DNA from: G039029935 sp039029935 | Lineage (GTDB): Bacteria; Chloroflexota; Anaerolineae; Caldilineales; Caldilineaceae | DNA: 9,213 nucleotides | Reading direction: 5' to 3' | Assembly: GCA_039029935.1 (NCBI GenBank) | Contig: JBCCFC010000487.1 | Coordinates: 1 to 9,213 of the forward strand | Shown here: positions 1 to 6,437 of the stretch, in pieces | Numbering within the stretch: the stretch's first letter is position 1 | Layout of the letters: each line of letters starts with the position of its first letter | Made by a program: the position numbers and the translations under genes | Notes under the pieces: model-generated | Seen by the model: the letters and a program-made list of their open reading frames with translations, nothing else | Database searches by the model: none | Told to the model about the DNA's origin: nothing

Positions 1-157
1 TTCAAGAACTGTCTTATGTTGTATTCGGGGATTTTTGTGAATATTCTTTTCTTTTTTACACTAAATCCAAGTCCGAGCCTTCTGGCTGAGCGCCACATCT
101 GTTCTGCGGGAATTGCTGTAAATAATCGCTATTCCATAAGCTATAGGGAAACATTGG
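1..157. other. Left-edge intergenic sequence, no gene seen
   Basis: AT-rich sequence upstream of the metallophosphoesterase gene. I see no convincing coding frame and no promoter with both boxes well matched. A TTGCTG at 113-118 has no good -10 at the right distance. The only useful signal is AGGGA at 145-149, a plausible ribosome binding site 8 nt before the ATG at 158. Confidence 0.4.
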
Positions 158-904
158 ATGCGAATTGCAGCAATTTATGATATACATGGGAACCTGCCCG
201 CGCTTGAGGCTGTGCTTCAAGATATCGACGACAAATCGGTCGATCATTTGCTTGTTGGCGGAGACGTTGTGGCTGGCCCTATGCCGTCTGAAACACTGAC
301 CTTATTGCAAGCGGTCGATATTCCCACACATTTCATTCGAGGAAATGCAGAATCAGAGGTCATCAGGCATATCAATGGTCAGACACCAGGTGGCCTGTCA
401 GAACTGGCAGACGAGGAAGCGTATTGGGTGGCAAAGGTGCTGACGACTGAGCATAAACAATTTATTACCAGTTGGACAGAAACACATGAAATCGAGATAA
501 ACGGTCTGGGAACCGTATTATTTTGTCATGCAACACCCAATAGTGATGTGACTGTTTTTACCCGATTGACGCCCGAAGAGAAAATCGCACCAACGTTTGC
601 CCCTATCTCCGCATCCTTGGTCGTCTGTGGGCATACCCACATGCAGTTTGATCGGATGATAGGCGGTATTCGCGTTGTCAATGCCGGAAGTGTTGGCATG
701 CCTTTTGGACAAACGGGTGCCAGTTGGTTGTTGATTGGTGATGATGTAGAGATGATGCATACCGACTATGATCTTGAGAAAGCTGCTGAACGGATACGAC
801 AATCTGGTTATCCACATGCCGAAGATTTTGCAGAAAACAACATTTTGCAAGCCCCATCGGAAGCTGATGCGATGGAGATGCTTCTTCGGTTGGAGCTTTC
901 TTAA
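158..904 (+). CDS. Calcineurin-like metallophosphoesterase (YfcE/MJ0936-type)
   Basis: A 248-residue cytosolic metal-dependent phosphoesterase. The family hydrolyses phosphodiesters or phosphomonoesters with a two-metal centre; the substrate here cannot be read from sequence. The metal ligands appear in order: D8 and H10 in DIHGN (8-12), GD at 35-36, GNAE at 62-65 (the GNHE/D box), H124 in FCHA, and GHTH at 158-161, followed by NAGSVG (175-180), which is typical of the compact one-domain subfamily. Length fits that subfamily and no residue expected for metal binding is missing. The start is well supported, because MRIAAIYDIHGN is the usual first beta strand and loop, and AGGGA lies 8 nt upstream. 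It stands alone on the plus strand and converges with the P-type ATPase gene 57 bp downstream. A role in nucleotide or signalling-phosphate turnover is only a guess. Confidence 0.9.
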   Translation: MRIAAIYDIHGNLPALEAVLQDIDDKSVDHLLVGGDVVAGPMPSETLTLLQAVDIPTHFIRGNAESEVIRHINGQTPGGLSELADEEAYWVAKVLTTEHKQFITSWTETHEIEINGLGTVLFCHATPNSDVTVFTRLTPEEKIAPTFAPISASLVVCGHTHMQFDRMIGGIRVVNAGSVGMPFGQTGASWLLIGDDVEMMHTDYDLEKAAERIRQSGYPHAEDFAENNILQAPSEADAMEMLLRLELS

Positions 905-961
905 AATGACGCGGCGCGTTCTTGTATTTTTGCCCGAATCACTGGCAGTCGTTTGTATAAA

Positions 962-3037
962 TTAATTTTCATTTTTGGTGTTGTTTAGGTATGGCAGGAT
1001 AGCGTTGCCAAGCCCAGCAAAGGTTGCTCCTCCAGATATCAGGGAGCCGACCAGCACACCCCAATGAAAGAAGAGAATACCGCCGAGGCAAATCATGCTA
1101 GGAATGGTGGCAATGAGGAGATTCGTCTTCATGTTGCTCTCAAAGCGTCGAGCCATATCAAACAAATGCGACACTTGATTTAGTGTGCCATCCATCATGA
1201 CAATCTGTGCCATGTCGGTGGCAACAGTTGTGGCACCACGCATAGAAATGGAGACATTGGCTGTTTTGAGCGCAATCGAATCATTGATGCCATCACCGAT
1301 GAAGCAAACAGACTTGCCATCCTCTTGCAATGCCGCCACCAAGTCGGCCTTATTTTCCGGCAAAGTGTTCGCTGAATAATGTTTAATTCCCAGCATTTGA
1401 GCCAACTGTTTTGTTGGCATTTCTTGATCACCGGAGATAATATGGGTAGTCATCCCCCGGCGGTGCAAGTCGATGACCAAGGCTTGGGCTTCGGGACGAA
1501 TTGTGGCATGGAGTTCTATTGCCCCCACTAACGTATCATTACAGGCAACCATAACCAGCGAATGCCCCAATTGATGACAGCGCGTCTGGATAGTTTGGAT
1601 GGCAGTTGGAATAGAGATATTTTCCATTTCCATAAATCGGTCACTACCTACCCGAATCAACTGACTAGGGAGCGTCACTTGAATGCCATACCCCACTTCA
1701 TATTTGGCGTCTTCAAACTGAGGCCATTGCAGTTGACGTTGATGGGCGGCCGTCAATATTGCCCGAGCAATCGGATGGGCCTGTCCTGCTTCAGCCGCCG
1801 CCGCATAGCAGAGGATTTCGTCTTCCGCTATCCCATCTTGTTCAGCCATGCAGCTTCGGTAAATTTGGACAACGGTAGGTTCTTCTAAGGTGAGTGTTCC
1901 GGTCTTATCAAAGATGACCGTATCTACCTCGCGTAATAGGTCCAGCGAGCGCCCATCTTTGATGAGGATACCCTGCTGTGAAGCCTGATTCAGAAAGGCC
2001 AACATACTTGCCGGGGCAAAGAGGCGCATCTTGTAGCCAAAGATGTTGCTGAGAACCGCCAGCGCGCTGCTGCTCCCCAAAGGCAGACAAAGAATAAACA
2101 TACCAAGTGTCGGTAGGGTCGCTTTGTCTGCAATCATCTCCCCGCGTGATTGCAGAGAATCTTTATATTCAGCTGTTTGTTCAAGGATTTGACTAATTTG
2201 CATGGCAACGGTCTCTGTGCCAGCCCGCTCTGTCTGAATCTGAATTCGGCCAGCCAAGACAACTGTGGAAGCCAAAACAGCGTCACCAATCGTTTTTTCT
2301 GCTGGTTGGGATTCTCCAGTCAATCGATGTTGATCAATTGAAGCGACCCCTTCGACGATGATGCCATCAACTGGAATTACCTGTCCTGCACTCACCATCA
2401 TCTTATGACCATGCTGCAACTGAGCGAATGGAATTTCAACTTCCGTACCGTCGTCTGTGATTACCCAAACCGTTCGTGGTTGCTCACCAAAGAGGTTTGA
2501 TAGATTATTCTTGGCATGATTTTCGCTTTGGAACATTAATTTGCGGCTCAATGTAATCCACCAGATGCGAAATGTGCCTACCAAAAAAAAGCCGCTTGCG
2601 ACCACACCTACTATTTCGATGATATCGAGAACGTGGGCATTCACGCGGCGATCCTTCATAAACCCATTATAGGCATTCTTGAGAAATGGGAGCGTAGTAT
2701 AGAGGAGAATAGGTACGGTAAGCCAAAGCAATGGCAGAAAGAGCAAGCTGACACCTGCTATTCCCATATTGACCGATGCAAGAAGGAAGCGACGATTCGT
2801 CTGTTGTTGGATAGTACTTGATTCCTGGTGTCTTCCGGTTAGCTCCTGCATCTGTTGGTGACGCGTTTCGCTCTGCCATGGTGCAAAGATTTTCTGTTTT
2901 ATTTTTTGTAATGGAGCAGGCGCGTCATCGCCAGTAGTACCAGTGAGAATTTTCGCCAACGGTTTTTTGTGGAATCTATTCAGGAAACGTAAGAAAGTGC
3001 GTCTCATAAGATTACTGTTTTTGGAATGGAAGGCCAT
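962..3037 (-). CDS. P-type ATPase, P1B-like, lacking the CPC metal motif
   Basis: A 691-residue membrane ion pump driven by ATP, using an aspartyl-phosphate intermediate. Visible motifs are TGES (240-243, actuator), DKTGTLT (377-383, phosphorylated D377), HP (421-422, the P1B-type nucleotide-domain signature), SGD (535-537, in place of TGD) and GDGIND (581-586). Hydrophobic segments lie near 84-119, 135-160, 306-350 and 641-682, so the topology is P1B-like with two helices after the catalytic domains. There is no HMA domain, CXXC or His-rich stretch in the first 80 residues. Counting back from GILIK (356-360), the place of the CPC/SPC tripeptide is F333-G334-Y335, although the following conserved proline (P342) is kept. 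The substrate is therefore unknown, and not a normal Cu/Zn/Cd pump by motif. It is the second gene of an operon with the GNAT gene. ATG at 3037 overlaps that gene by 26 bp, while ATG at 3007 (M11) would begin 4 nt after its stop; neither has a clear Shine-Dalgarno, so translation is probably coupled. Confidence 0.88.
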   Translation of the reverse strand: MAFHSKNSNLMRRTFLRFLNRFHKKPLAKILTGTTGDDAPAPLQKIKQKIFAPWQSETRHQQMQELTGRHQESSTIQQQTNRRFLLASVNMGIAGVSLLFLPLLWLTVPILLYTTLPFLKNAYNGFMKDRRVNAHVLDIIEIVGVVASGFFLVGTFRIWWITLSRKLMFQSENHAKNNLSNLFGEQPRTVWVITDDGTEVEIPFAQLQHGHKMMVSAGQVIPVDGIIVEGVASIDQHRLTGESQPAEKTIGDAVLASTVVLAGRIQIQTERAGTETVAMQISQILEQTAEYKDSLQSRGEMIADKATLPTLGMFILCLPLGSSSALAVLSNIFGYKMRLFAPASMLAFLNQASQQGILIKDGRSLDLLREVDTVIFDKTGTLTLEEPTVVQIYRSCMAEQDGIAEDEILCYAAAAEAGQAHPIARAILTAAHQRQLQWPQFEDAKYEVGYGIQVTLPSQLIRVGSDRFMEMENISIPTAIQTIQTRCHQLGHSLVMVACNDTLVGAIELHATIRPEAQALVIDLHRRGMTTHIISGDQEMPTKQLAQMLGIKHYSANTLPENKADLVAALQEDGKSVCFIGDGINDSIALKTANVSISMRGATTVATDMAQIVMMDGTLNQVSHLFDMARRFESNMKTNLLIATIPSMICLGGILFFHWGVLVGSLISGGATFAGLGNAILPYLNNTKNEN

Positions 3038-3749
3038 CTTGGGCTAATTGATTTAAAATCTGTAATTTGGAGTCGTCTGAAAGAATATCCAACTCCAGTT
3101 TCATGGCTATCGATTCCTCTCTTGCTCTGTGATTAAGAAGGATCCAATGTCCCTCTAGATCATCTCCCTGATACGCTAACTTGGCTATTCTCTGCAAAAA
3201 ATCTTTGGCATATGACGATATCTGACGACGCAAAAGGTCTAGCGTCATGACAAAATAGATGCTAGCTTCCTGCTCATAGGGATTCTTGATATGCGGATAA
3301 TGGTGTGTATCTGTACGTGGTACGTGAGTAAATCCAAGCTGCCTCAGTTTGGGACCAGTTTGTACTAAATAACTTAGCGTATCAACGTTGAATATAAGCT
3401 CATCTATCGAACGATTCATTTCGATTCGTTTGATAATCTCGCTTAGTATTCTAATGTAATGTTCAAACGTCAGAAGGCCAAATCCATGCAGTTCAGGCAC
3501 AATTCGGTTGCCTCCAAGTTCAGCATATTCACCGTTATTCGTGTGGTGGCCTGTGTACGTCATAACAACGCCCTTCATTTGTCGGTTACTATCACTAAAG
3601 ATAAAGACGTTTCTTTCTTCTAAGGCGCTTTCAATACTGTCATCCGTTCTTGGATCAACGGCTTCGTGAGGGAATTGAGCATAGAATTCTTGGATTGTTT
3701 TCACAGAAAACAGATCAGGTGTTGCGTGTTGTAGTATAATTTTTTGCAT
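3012..3749 (-). CDS. GNAT-like N-acetyltransferase, first gene of the ATPase operon
   Basis: A 245-residue soluble protein. Residues 45-140 have the order expected of a GNAT fold: strands around 47-66 (NVFIFSD, then GVVMTYTG), then ELGGNRIVPELHGFGL (77-92), which resembles strand beta4 plus the acetyl-CoA pyrophosphate loop (canonical R/Q-x-x-G-x-G/A), then a long helix (94-110) and LRQLGFTHVP (135-144) as the typical late strand. The pyrophosphate loop is degenerate (LHGFGL), so catalytic activity is uncertain. The C-terminal third (165-245) is mostly helical and matches nothing I recognise. A good Shine-Dalgarno AGGAG (3756-3760 on the minus strand) sits 6 nt before the ATG. It lies directly upstream of the P-type ATPase and shares its promoters, so it may modify the pump, a ligand or a metabolite linked to it. 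That link is inference from gene order alone. Confidence 0.6.
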   Translation of the reverse strand: MQKIILQHATPDLFSVKTIQEFYAQFPHEAVDPRTDDSIESALEERNVFIFSDSNRQMKGVVMTYTGHHTNNGEYAELGGNRIVPELHGFGLLTFEHYIRILSEIIKRIEMNRSIDELIFNVDTLSYLVQTGPKLRQLGFTHVPRTDTHHYPHIKNPYEQEASIYFVMTLDLLRRQISSYAKDFLQRIAKLAYQGDDLEGHWILLNHRAREESIAMKLELDILSDDSKLQILNQLAQDGLPFQKQ

Positions 3750-3793
3750 ATCTTACTCCTGGTACAGTTTCTCTACTTTACATTTTGAACATG

Positions 3794-3827
3794 ATTATAG
3801 CAAACAAATGTGAGATAGATGTAGGAT
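3794..3827 (-). promoter_or_regulatory. Proximal extended -10 promoter of the GNAT/ATPase operon
   Basis: On the minus strand the -10 is TATAAT (3799-3794), preceded by TGC, giving a perfect extended -10 (TGnTATAAT). The -35 position at 17-bp spacing is ACATCT, a poor match. That position lies inside a pair of related 11-bp direct repeats (plus strand 3806-3816 AAATGTGAGAT and 3817-3827 AGATGTAGGAT). The predicted start of transcription near 3787 gives a leader of about 37 nt to the GNAT ATG. A weak -35 covered by direct repeats of one helical turn suggests activator dependence, which is inference. Confidence 0.65.
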
Positions 3828-3847
3828 AAGCCTATCATTTGAACACG

Positions 3848-3881
3848 ATTATAGCAAACAAACGTGGGATAAACGTGGGAT
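3848..3881 (-). promoter_or_regulatory. Distal extended -10 promoter with two perfect 11-bp repeats
   Basis: This second copy of the module has TATAAT (minus strand 3853-3848) again preceded by TGC. The -35 position reads ACGTTT and is covered by two perfect tandem copies of AAACGTGGGAT (plus strand 3860-3870 and 3871-3881). Direct repeats with 11-bp period over the -35 are the usual layout of sites for OmpR/PhoB-type response regulators. The spacing fits that class, but no specific regulator can be named. Confidence 0.6.
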
Positions 3882-3957
3882 GGGCCTACACCTCTCCCTC
3901 CAAATTTGGCAACGATTGCTATTCCTAAGTGAGAAGACTGATGACTCTGCAAAAAAA

Positions 3958-3986
3958 CTTTCAGCTAATCAGCCGTCAGCTTTCAG
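3958..3986 (-). repeat. Degenerate heptamer tandem repeat
   Basis: Read on the minus strand, the stretch is four back-to-back units: CTGAAAG, CTGACGG, CTGATTAG and CTGAAAG. The first and last are identical and all begin CTGA. It is a short heptanucleotide-type repeat between the hairpin and the promoter modules, with no coding potential. Confidence 0.6.
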
Positions 3987-3995
3987 GTCAACAAA

Positions 3996-4047
3996 AGTAG
4001 GCCAGTATTCAGTCATCGATCTGTTGATTTCTGAATACTGGCCTACT
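3996..4047 (-). terminator. Hairpin, probable terminator of the solute-binding protein gene
   Basis: AGTAGGCCAGTATTCAG (3996-4012) and CTGAATACTGGCCTACT (4031-4047) are perfect 17-bp inverted arms around an 18-nt loop. It begins 43 nt past the stop codon of the solute-binding protein gene. On the minus strand the stem is followed by a short T-rich run (CTTTTGTT), as in an intrinsic terminator, and the plus-strand side has none. The T run is short and the loop long, so an mRNA-stabilising 3' hairpin or a dispersed palindromic element is also possible. Confidence 0.65.
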
Positions 4048-4090
4048 ACTAATCGCTAAAATTACACGCTCACGAACCGTTTGCGTTCAA

Positions 4091-6190
4091 CTATTCCTCA
4101 TAATACCATTGCTCTGGCAAGAACTGCACCCACTGGCGATAGCTCCAACTCCAAAGACCTTCGGTGTCATTGGGTGGTGTGTTGCGCAGGTTCTTCTTGA
4201 AGAGTAGCGGTTGTGGTGGATATTGAATGGTACCAATCATGTACATATTTTGGAAGTGCTGTTCGTAGAGCTTTGTGCCTAGCTCAATCTGCTCTGCTGA
4301 ACCATAAGGTAAGGCCAAGAATTCTTCACCCATCTCCCAAAGTTCGATAATCTCCGCAGGTGGCTCTTCACCCTCTTCACCATCACTGTTAAACCAGTCC
4401 TGCCACAACACACCCGACGATCGTGCGCCCCAGTCTGGGCGCAGGTTTGTCAGGCCATTGCCAATATCACCAAGGTCTGTCACATCATAGCCCCATGCCG
4501 CTACATCGACCTGATTGCCATCACGCAATTCTCGATAGAGACCGATCTCAATGAGTTTGTAGTTGGTCTTGACACCGACCGCATTCCAATAGTCAGCGGT
4601 CAATTCACCGATCTTCTGCCATGCCTCTTCCGGTACAGAAACCTGCAAGTTGATAAAGAGTGTCTCGCCATCAGGACGCAGACGGAAACCATCGGCATCG
4701 CGCTCGTCTAAGCCCATTTCATCCAAAAGCTGGTTGGCCTGCTCAACATCATAGGCCGCATAGTGGTCCTTCATCCAATCCTGATAGTAGCGAGAACTGG
4801 GTGGCGGTGCTGCCTGTGAAGGTGTCGCCAGTCCAAAGTAAACCAACTCGTTGATCTCCTCACGGTTGATTGCCAGTGACATGGCCTGTCGGAAACGCAC
4901 ATCCCAGAAAATCTCACGCAGAACCTCATCCTCAGTGGTGAAGTTGAACATGAAGACATACTCATTACCCCGATCATAAGTCACCAGTGCGGTGCGATAG
5001 TTGCCCACCTCTTCATTGTCACGATAGGTCGGCACACTCAACAACTGCCCCCAACCATAGTGGCTATACTCGCCTGCAATCCCCTTCAAATCCTGCACCT
5101 CAAGGTCCTCGACCAAAATGCGGCGCAGTGTATCGGTATAGGGCAACTGATTTCCCTCCGAATCGACCTTGAAGAAATATGGATTGCGTTCATAGAGCTT
5201 GTTGCCAAATGAATCCTCGCTGGCAAAGACAAATGAGTTTAGCGTTGGCGCATAGGCATCGGTTTCCGCACCTAAATTCCATGTAAAGTTATAGGGTGTC
5301 ATCTTTGAGTTGAACATTTGTATCCAATCTTCAAAACCCAACTCTGCTGCTAACTCATTGGCATCTGGATTATAGTCGATATGGAACTGCTGGAAGTAGT
5401 GCGCTGGACGGAAACCACGATTGCCTACCTCTGAACCCAAGGAAACAATCAGGCTGGGTTTGGGTTCGGCATAGGTAAATTTGACGGTTGCCTCATCAAT
5501 GATTTCAAATTGTGCCAACTCACCACTGGCTGTCCACAGCCCAGGTGGAGAAGGCGTCAGTTCTTCGTTTGAAATGACATCTTCAAAGTAGAAACGGAAA
5601 TCCTCCGAGGTAAATGGCTCGCCATCCGACCATTTGTGACCTGCGCGTAAGTGGATGGTGAACTCGGTCTGATCATCAGAAATGTCAATCCCCTTGGCAA
5701 TGTTGGGAATGATCGTGTTCAGGTCCGTGTCAATGGTAAAGAGCTTTTGCAAGCGCATTTCCAGCACATCCCAACCACAACAGGTGGGGTTTGTCGATGG
5801 ACCCGCAAGCTCACCACCATAGACACCCACTGACTCTAGCGGATCAATGACAGCGGGTTCGCTTGGTAGCCGTTCTTCGACAGCTGGCATCTCACCAGCG
5901 GCAACCTTCTCTGCCAGCATGGGTGCTTCGCCAAAGCCCTCGATGCTACTACCTGTGGCCTCCGTGTAGGCATCAATGGTTGCATACTGTTGTGGATAGG
6001 GAGATGCGCTGTCGGCCATACTGTCGTCAGCCGCTTCTGCCGATTCATCGGTTGATGCTTCCTCTGTTGATGCTTCCTCTGCTGGCGCTGCTTCCTCAGC
6101 CACAGGCGCGGGTGCTGCCCCACCACCACATGCACTGACCAGCATGGCGATGACCAGCAAGACCGCCATAAACTTTGCAGTTCGGAACAT
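4091..6190 (-). CDS. ABC transporter family-5 solute-binding lipoprotein (DppA/OppA-like)
   Basis: A 699-residue extracytoplasmic lipoprotein that captures a peptide or oligosaccharide-type ligand and delivers it to the permeases encoded divergently. Residues 1-21 are a lipoprotein signal peptide with lipobox V-S-A-C and lipidated C21. An Ala/Glu/Ser/Thr-rich flexible linker follows (about 22-63). The family-5 core starts near GVYGGEL (122-128), with the typical block from IIPNIAKGIDISDD (160-173) to the KWSDGEPFTSEDF segment (186-198), RNPYFFKVDSEGNQLPY (335-351), and DVRFRQAMSLAINREEI (430-446). The C-terminal WSWSYRQW (680-687) is also in the style of large members. It is longer than classic DppA (about 530 residues). 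Its only cysteines besides C21 are the vicinal pair C137-C138. A perfect Shine-Dalgarno lies 6 nt upstream of the ATG. The ligand cannot be assigned; peptide and sugar importers of this family are not separable by eye. Confidence 0.92.
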   Translation of the reverse strand: MFRTAKFMAVLLVIAMLVSACGGGAAPAPVAEEAAPAEEASTEEASTDESAEAADDSMADSASPYPQQYATIDAYTEATGSSIEGFGEAPMLAEKVAAGEMPAVEERLPSEPAVIDPLESVGVYGGELAGPSTNPTCCGWDVLEMRLQKLFTIDTDLNTIIPNIAKGIDISDDQTEFTIHLRAGHKWSDGEPFTSEDFRFYFEDVISNEELTPSPPGLWTASGELAQFEIIDEATVKFTYAEPKPSLIVSLGSEVGNRGFRPAHYFQQFHIDYNPDANELAAELGFEDWIQMFNSKMTPYNFTWNLGAETDAYAPTLNSFVFASEDSFGNKLYERNPYFFKVDSEGNQLPYTDTLRRILVEDLEVQDLKGIAGEYSHYGWGQLLSVPTYRDNEEVGNYRTALVTYDRGNEYVFMFNFTTEDEVLREIFWDVRFRQAMSLAINREEINELVYFGLATPSQAAPPPSSRYYQDWMKDHYAAYDVEQANQLLDEMGLDERDADGFRLRPDGETLFINLQVSVPEEAWQKIGELTADYWNAVGVKTNYKLIEIGLYRELRDGNQVDVAAWGYDVTDLGDIGNGLTNLRPDWGARSSGVLWQDWFNSDGEEGEEPPAEIIELWEMGEEFLALPYGSAEQIELGTKLYEQHFQNMYMIGTIQYPPQPLLFKKNLRNTPPNDTEGLWSWSYRQWVQFLPEQWYYEE
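6051..6080 (-). repeat. 15-bp perfect tandem repeat in the lipoprotein linker
   Basis: GTTGATGCTTCCTCT occurs twice head to tail (6051-6065, 6066-6080). In the lipoprotein it encodes the duplicated EEAST units of the flexible linker between the lipid anchor and the binding domain. Being in frame, gain or loss of a unit would change only linker length. Confidence 0.85.
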
Positions 6191-6196
6191 TGGATT

Positions 6197-6203
6197 CCTC
6201 CTT
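6197..6203 (-). promoter_or_regulatory. Perfect Shine-Dalgarno of the solute-binding protein gene
   Basis: On the minus strand the sequence is AAGGAGG, 6 nt before the ATG at 6190. It is fully complementary to the usual 16S rRNA 3' end and stronger than the sites of the two permease genes. This fits the usual need for more binding protein than permease, and it confirms the chosen start. Confidence 0.85.
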
Positions 6204-6305
6204 CGTCATAATCAAAAAAACACAGTTCTTTTTGTGAAGATTATAGGTTTGTCAATTATAACTGGTTGATCATTTGATAATTTATATTTATAATCGACAT
6301 TACAT

Positions 6306-6334
6306 ACTGTACAGCAAAATCATATACCTGTCAA
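6306..6334 (-). promoter_or_regulatory. Sigma70-type promoter for the solute-binding protein
   Basis: On the minus strand TTGACA (6334-6329) is a perfect -35, followed after 17 bp by TACAGT (6311-6306) as a moderate -10. The leader would be about 108 nt. Two TATAAT sequences nearer the gene (6260-6255 and 6245-6240) have good -10 form but no matching -35 at normal spacing, so they are alternatives of lower rank. Confidence 0.55.
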
Positions 6335-6344
6335 ATGTAGATTG

Positions 6345-6373
6345 TTGACAATATTTTGACTTGCGTTTACAAT
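6345..6373 (+). promoter_or_regulatory. Sigma70-type promoter for the permease genes
   Basis: TTGACA (6345-6350) is a perfect -35, with a 17-bp spacer and TACAAT (6368-6373) as a five-of-six -10. Transcription would start near 6380, leaving about 58 nt of leader before the first permease. Its -35 faces the -35 of the lipoprotein promoter at only 10 bp. Confidence 0.75.
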
Positions 6374-6383
6374 CATCTCATCA

Positions 6384-6396
6384 ATGGGTTGCCCAT
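6384..6396 (+). promoter_or_regulatory. Small inverted repeat just after the permease start site
   Basis: ATGGG-TTG-CCCAT is a short inverted repeat with 5-bp arms, beginning a few bases after the predicted transcription start. The position suits a repressor site, but five-base arms can occur by chance. Confidence 0.3.
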
Positions 6397-6437
6397 AGGT
6401 ATCAACGCATAAAGCATTCAAAAGGAATCAGTGGCTC

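Larger units (their letters stand above)
3787..3889 (-). repeat. Imperfect tandem duplication (2 x 49 bp, period 54)
   Basis: Bases 3787-3835 and 3841-3889 align without gaps at 40 of 49 positions. All nine differences are transitions (T/C or A/G). Each copy carries the same minus-strand elements in the same order: a pair of 11-bp direct repeats, then TTTGTTTGC, then TATAAT. The repeat therefore looks like a duplicated promoter module rather than random low-complexity sequence. Confidence 0.9.
3750..4090. other. 341-bp regulatory intergenic region, no gene
   Basis: No coding frame is supported here. From left to right it holds the leader and ribosome site of the GNAT gene, two tandem promoter modules (3787-3889), a 10-bp palindrome CCAAATTTGG (3900-3909), a degenerate heptamer repeat (3958-3986) and a strong hairpin (3996-4047). 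The hairpin lies downstream of the solute-binding protein gene and the promoters upstream of the GNAT gene, both on the minus strand, so the region separates two minus-strand transcription units. Confidence 0.7.

Noticed and set aside
518..850. Long minus-strand open frame inside the metallophosphoesterase gene
   Set aside because: It is antisense to a gene with all family motifs, and its own product has no recognisable domain or plausible start context.
909..919. ACGCGGCGCGT near-palindrome between the converging genes as a bidirectional terminator
   Set aside because: The realistic stem is only 4 bp with a 3-nt loop, and the T-run follows after a gap. Too weak to call.
2078..2092. CLPLG (residues 317-321 of the P-type ATPase) as the CPC metal motif
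   Set aside because: Its proline is 37 residues before GILIK, whereas the CPC proline is about 22 residues before it. It sits in the preceding helix and only looks like the motif.
3900..3909. CCAAATTTGG palindrome as an operator
   Set aside because: Ten bases, single copy, and not placed over a promoter element. Chance is a sufficient explanation.
6240..6260. TATAAT boxes close to the lipoprotein gene as its main promoter
   Set aside because: Neither has a -35 at normal distance, while the TTGACA/TACAGT pair at 6306-6334 has correct spacing. They remain possible alternatives.
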